A DNA stretch of 17,870 nucleotides. Source: an uncultured Eubacterium sp. Lineage in GTDB: Bacteria > Bacillota > Clostridia > Lachnospirales > Lachnospiraceae. Positions within the stretch are counted from its first letter, which is position 1. Every line of letters begins with the position of its first letter. The position numbers and the translations under genes were made by a program. Under the pieces are notes generated by a model. That model was not told the DNA's origin. It ran no database searches and was given only the letters and a program-made list of their open reading frames with translations. The DNA is taken from the NCBI GenBank assembly GCA_902475415.1, contig CABRZK010000013.1:1-17870 (forward strand), written 5' to 3'. Positions 15,153 to 17,870 of the stretch are shown here, piece after piece.

Positions 15153-15254
15153 TCTCTTTATTCGAAAAAAACTTCCTTTTGATACGGCTTTGTTTTTGCC
15201 ATAATGACTTTGGGCAGTTATGCGTAAGCAGGTGAGTTTATCAAAAGAGAGGAG
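15153..15254 (+). promoter_or_regulatory. Foldable 5' leader ending at the ribosome site
   Basis: CTTTTGATA (15176-15184) pairs perfectly with TATCAAAAG (15239-15247), closing a 54-base interior that includes a TGC-GTAA-GCA mini-hairpin with a GNRA-type loop and a CATAA/TTATG stem. The closing stem stops one base before the ribosome site AGAGGAG (15248-15254). An alternative pairing of TCTCTTT (15153-15159) with AAAGAGA (15244-15250) would mask that site and exclude the first stem. Two exclusive folds suggest regulation, but short A/T-rich pairings occur by chance and I recognise no known riboswitch. Confidence 0.35.
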
Positions 15255-15259
15255 ATCGT

Positions 15260-17870
15260 ATGAACAGAAATTCGAAATTGCTGCGAAAATCGTTGGTCGT
15301 AGCAGGGGCAGTAACTCTTTCCTTATCCATGTGCAGTCCGGTACTTGCAGCAGATGCATCAGGTGCGACTGGCAAAGGGGAATTAAAAATCACGAATGTT
15401 ACTTATGGAAATAGTGACACAGCCACAGGAAAAGCCTCCAGTGTCAGCAGTATCACATATACTCTGGATGGAAAACAGTATACAAAAGAAGCTGCAAAAG
15501 GCAGTGTACTGACTCTTGTTGTGGACGGTGCTCAGAAAAATATTTCCGAGGGGGCAAGTTATACAGTATCAGACAGCGATGCTGTCACAGTAAAAGAAAC
15601 CAAGGTTTATAAAAATGGCGGTCCTTCCGCACCACCATGGAATGGTCCGGACGCTATCAAATCAGTCTATAATTTCCGTCAGGCATTACTGGTAAATAAT
15701 GGAAAAATCGTGGACGATGCATCCGTAACAGAAGCAATCACAGGAGGAAGTTACGATGCTTCCAAGGCAGAAGGTGTGACAGTTACATCTGATGGCGAGC
15801 ATTTTAACGGTATCTATGTTACAGGAAATTCAAAATATGATATCAGCAAATCCACATTGAAAGCAACCGGTGATGGCGGTGATGATTTCTCCGGCTGGGG
15901 TGCAGCAGTGATGGCTGATGAAGATACCAATGTGCACATTAAGGACAGTGTGATTGATACGGCAGGAACCATTCGTACCGCAATCTGGGTAGGCGGAAAT
16001 TCCAAGACAACCGTAGATAACTCACTGATTTACGCACAGGAGACAAAAGACGATTATCAGACCTATACAGATCTGGTTCCGGCAATGATGAAACGTGTAC
16101 CGTTCGCACTTGGTATGGAAGGAACCATCCGTGCGACAAATGTACTGGGAGCAGGTCAGGCAATCTACAATAACAGCATGATTATTTCTACCGGCTGGGG
16201 TGCTTTGTCCACAGACTCCGGTACTTCTCATGCTCAGACCGGTACTTATGCATTACAGGTTAATGATTCTGTATCCGGTATCGGAACCGTAGAAGTGGCA
16301 CAGGCTGCAAAGAAATATACAGCAACACAGGAAGTTAATGGTGTGACGTATGGATTCACTATGGGTGGATCCAGTTATGTTACTTACGCAGATTCCGGTG
16401 TATGGAATAAATACAGTAATGTAAAATTCTATTCTCCGGATTATGTACAGATCCTGGCATCCGGCGAATCAAGTTCAGAATATGACAAGTCCTATATGTA
16501 TTCTGACCGTATTGCATTTATGACCCAGCAGGCTGGCGGCGGTACACTGACACTGAAAGACAGCATGGTAGATACAAAAGACTCGCTGATGCAGATCAAA
16601 TCCGGTAAGGCAAACAAAGGATACAGTCATCTGGTGGTAGATGGAACAAAGGTAAACTTTGCTGATGGTAACTATGCTTCCAAACGTACTGATGATGGTA
16701 TTCTGGTGGAACTGGTGGAATCTGATGATGCAGGAAATCCAGGCGTAACATCTTATACGATTAACGATGATGGTGAGAATGCCGTACCGACAGGAAAAGA
16801 AATCAATGATTCCAGTGCTGAGTTCAAAAACGGTACTTATACCGGCGATATCTGGAACAGTATTTACAATAATAAACAGGCTTTAGACGTATCTCTGGAA
16901 AATGCAACACTGACAGGAACTGTTTCTTCTTCTGTAGCAGTTCATGTTGATCCGGATACCGGCGACGTAGTGAAAAACGGAACCGTTCTGGAGGCATATA
17001 CAGGATCCAAAGAAGAAGACCATGCAGACTATCTGGCTGAAAAAGGTGGTACAACCGGCGATTATATGACAATTGGAAGCTTCTCTCATACAGCGCACAA
17101 AACAATTAACAATCCGGTAAACCTGACAGTTGATGAGAACTCTAAATGGGCAGTAACTGGTGACAGTTATCTGAATACACTGGATCTGGCTTCTGAAGAT
17201 TGCATTACATCAGCTGCACCGGAGACTGTATACACAACAGCTCTGACAGTAGATGATGAAGAGTATGCTTATGGAACATATACATTTGATAATGTAACCG
17301 TTAAAGTAGAAGAAAATGATATTGTCATTCCGGATACAGGCGTAGTTGCAGAAGGACAGACCTTCAATAATGTACCGTATTCGTTCTATGTAGTAAACGA
17401 AGATGGCTCCTATAATTCTGCAGCAATTGATTTTGTATCACAGAATACACCGGACGGAACCGTTATCTATGGATACACAGCAAAAGAAGGTTATGAAATT
17501 GCATCTGTCAAAGCAGAAAATGGTGAAATTTTATCCAATTCAAAATTTGCAGAATATCCGTATGAACTGAAACCTACCGGAAGTCCGATGGATGCCATGA
17601 AAGTGACAATTACCGTCAGATCAACAGCTACAAAGATCGCAGATGGTCTTGCAAACGAGAAAGCTGCAGATGGTAAGTGGTATTACTACAAAGACGGTAA
17701 GATCGCAACAGATGTAACAACTGTTGCCAAAAACAAAAATGGCTGGTGGTATGTAAAGAATGGTGTGGTAGATTTCACCGCAAATACCGTAGCAAAGAAC
17801 CAGAATGGCTGGTGGATCATCCGAGGCGGTAAAGTTGACTTTACTGCAAATACTGTAGCAAAGAATGAAA
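15260..17870 (+). CDS. Large secreted wall-binding repeat protein (3' end outside window)
   Basis: The frame is open from ATG 15260 to the window edge: 870 complete codons with no stop. GAGGAG lies upstream of the ATG. Residues 1-30 are a classical signal peptide (basic start, hydrophobic core, cleavage probably after PVLA). The body to about residue 780 is rich in Gly, Asn, Asp, Ser and Thr, with recurring short strands such as VHIKDSVIDTAG, TTVDNSLIY and LTLKDSMVDTKDSL. This resembles right-handed beta-helix surface proteins, but no enzyme motif is seen. From about residue 806 come repeats with NGWW and KVDFTAN, the wall-binding type common in gut Clostridia. Its codons use more NNC and GGT forms than its neighbours, consistent with high expression. 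A likely role is an abundant surface or secreted adhesin; this is inference. Confidence 0.88.
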   Translation, partial: MNRNSKLLRKSLVVAGAVTLSLSMCSPVLAADASGATGKGELKITNVTYGNSDTATGKASSVSSITYTLDGKQYTKEAAKGSVLTLVVDGAQKNISEGASYTVSDSDAVTVKETKVYKNGGPSAPPWNGPDAIKSVYNFRQALLVNNGKIVDDASVTEAITGGSYDASKAEGVTVTSDGEHFNGIYVTGNSKYDISKSTLKATGDGGDDFSGWGAAVMADEDTNVHIKDSVIDTAGTIRTAIWVGGNSKTTVDNSLIYAQETKDDYQTYTDLVPAMMKRVPFALGMEGTIRATNVLGAGQAIYNNSMIISTGWGALSTDSGTSHAQTGTYALQVNDSVSGIGTVEVAQAAKKYTATQEVNGVTYGFTMGGSSYVTYADSGVWNKYSNVKFYSPDYVQILASGESSSEYDKSYMYSDRIAFMTQQAGGGTLTLKDSMVDTKDSLMQIKSGKANKGYSHLVVDGTKVNFADGNYASKRTDDGILVELVESDDAGNPGVTSYTINDDGENAVPTGKEINDSSAEFKNGTYTGDIWNSIYNNKQALDVSLENATLTGTVSSSVAVHVDPDTGDVVKNGTVLEAYTGSKEEDHADYLAEKGGTTGDYMTIGSFSHTAHKTINNPVNLTVDENSKWAVTGDSYLNTLDLASEDCITSAAPETVYTTALTVDDEEYAYGTYTFDNVTVKVEENDIVIPDTGVVAEGQTFNNVPYSFYVVNEDGSYNSAAIDFVSQNTPDGTVIYGYTAKEGYEIASVKAENGEILSNSKFAEYPYELKPTGSPMDAMKVTITVRSTATKIADGLANEKAADGKWYYYKDGKIATDVTTVAKNKNGWWYVKNGVVDFTANTVAKNQNGWWIIRGGKVDFTANTVAKNE
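17720..17870 (+). repeat. Tandem 22-residue wall-binding repeats
   Basis: Two full 66-base units (17720-17785 and 17786-17851) and the start of a third (from 17852) encode TVAKNxNGWWxxxxGxVDFTAN. A related degenerate unit (DGKWYYYKDGKIATD) precedes them. The spacing of GWW is exactly 22 residues. The pattern belongs with choline-binding-like cell-wall-binding repeats. The array continues beyond the window. Confidence 0.85.

Noticed and set aside
15127..15259. c-di-GMP riboswitch before the secreted protein
   Set aside because: Tempting because of the upstream c-di-GMP gene, but I cannot find the conserved GEMM-I or c-di-GMP-II core sequences in the leader.
15326..15340. Lipoprotein signal in the secreted repeat protein
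   Set aside because: The Cys in SLSMCSP has Met at -1, which does not fit a lipobox. A standard cleavage site follows at PVLA.
1..17870. CRISPR arrays, tRNA or rRNA genes, insertion sequences, phage genes
   Set aside because: I looked for regular spaced repeats, cloverleaf sequences, transposase or integrase motifs and terminal inverted repeats, and saw none.

Overview
The window most likely comes from a Gram-positive gut Firmicute of the Lachnospiraceae type. This is inferred from the moderate-to-low GC content, strong AGGAGG ribosome sites, a BspA-type leucine-rich-repeat surface protein, c-di-GMP enzymes fused to receiver domains, a two-subunit iron-sulfur L-serine dehydratase, and a secreted protein ending in KNxNGWW-type wall-binding repeats. 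Species cannot be named from sequence alone. Every supported gene is on the + strand.

Bases 1-2111 are a degraded signalling region. A GGDEF - receiver - HD-GYP protein (c-di-GMP synthesis plus hydrolysis) is split into three ORFs by an in-frame TAA (978-980) and a one-base deletion near 1563, and it ends at a run of nine Gs. The following 180 bases hold coding-like scraps in three frames. They may be the lost N-terminus of the next gene.

Bases 2112-12554 look like one operon with very tight spacing: a membrane hybrid histidine kinase, a 1420-residue exported leucine-rich-repeat protein, then a MoxR ATPase, a DUF58 protein and a TgpA-like membrane transglutaminase-fold protein. Gaps are 3, -4, 4 and 15 bases. 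The last three form a widespread conserved trio linked to envelope assembly. Here they are joined to a sensor and a giant surface protein. The transglutaminase domain keeps its His and Asp but has Ala at the usual Cys position.

Bases 12561-14678 continue in the same direction with housekeeping genes: sdaAB and sdaAA (L-serine to pyruvate plus ammonia) and a gamma-carbonic-anhydrase-like hexapeptide protein.

Bases 14734-15039 hold the most unusual element. A near-consensus promoter (TTGACA, 17 bases, TACAAT) is followed by a roughly 270-base transcript and a strong intrinsic terminator. The transcript begins with a hairpin and carries three near-perfect Shine-Dalgarno sequences, each placed correctly before an ORF of only 2 to 7 codons. 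It fits no RNA family I can recognise.

Bases 15040-17870 carry an AT-rich promoter region, a 5' leader able to fold just before the ribosome site, and a large secreted, wall-binding protein whose frame stays open to the window edge (at least 870 residues).
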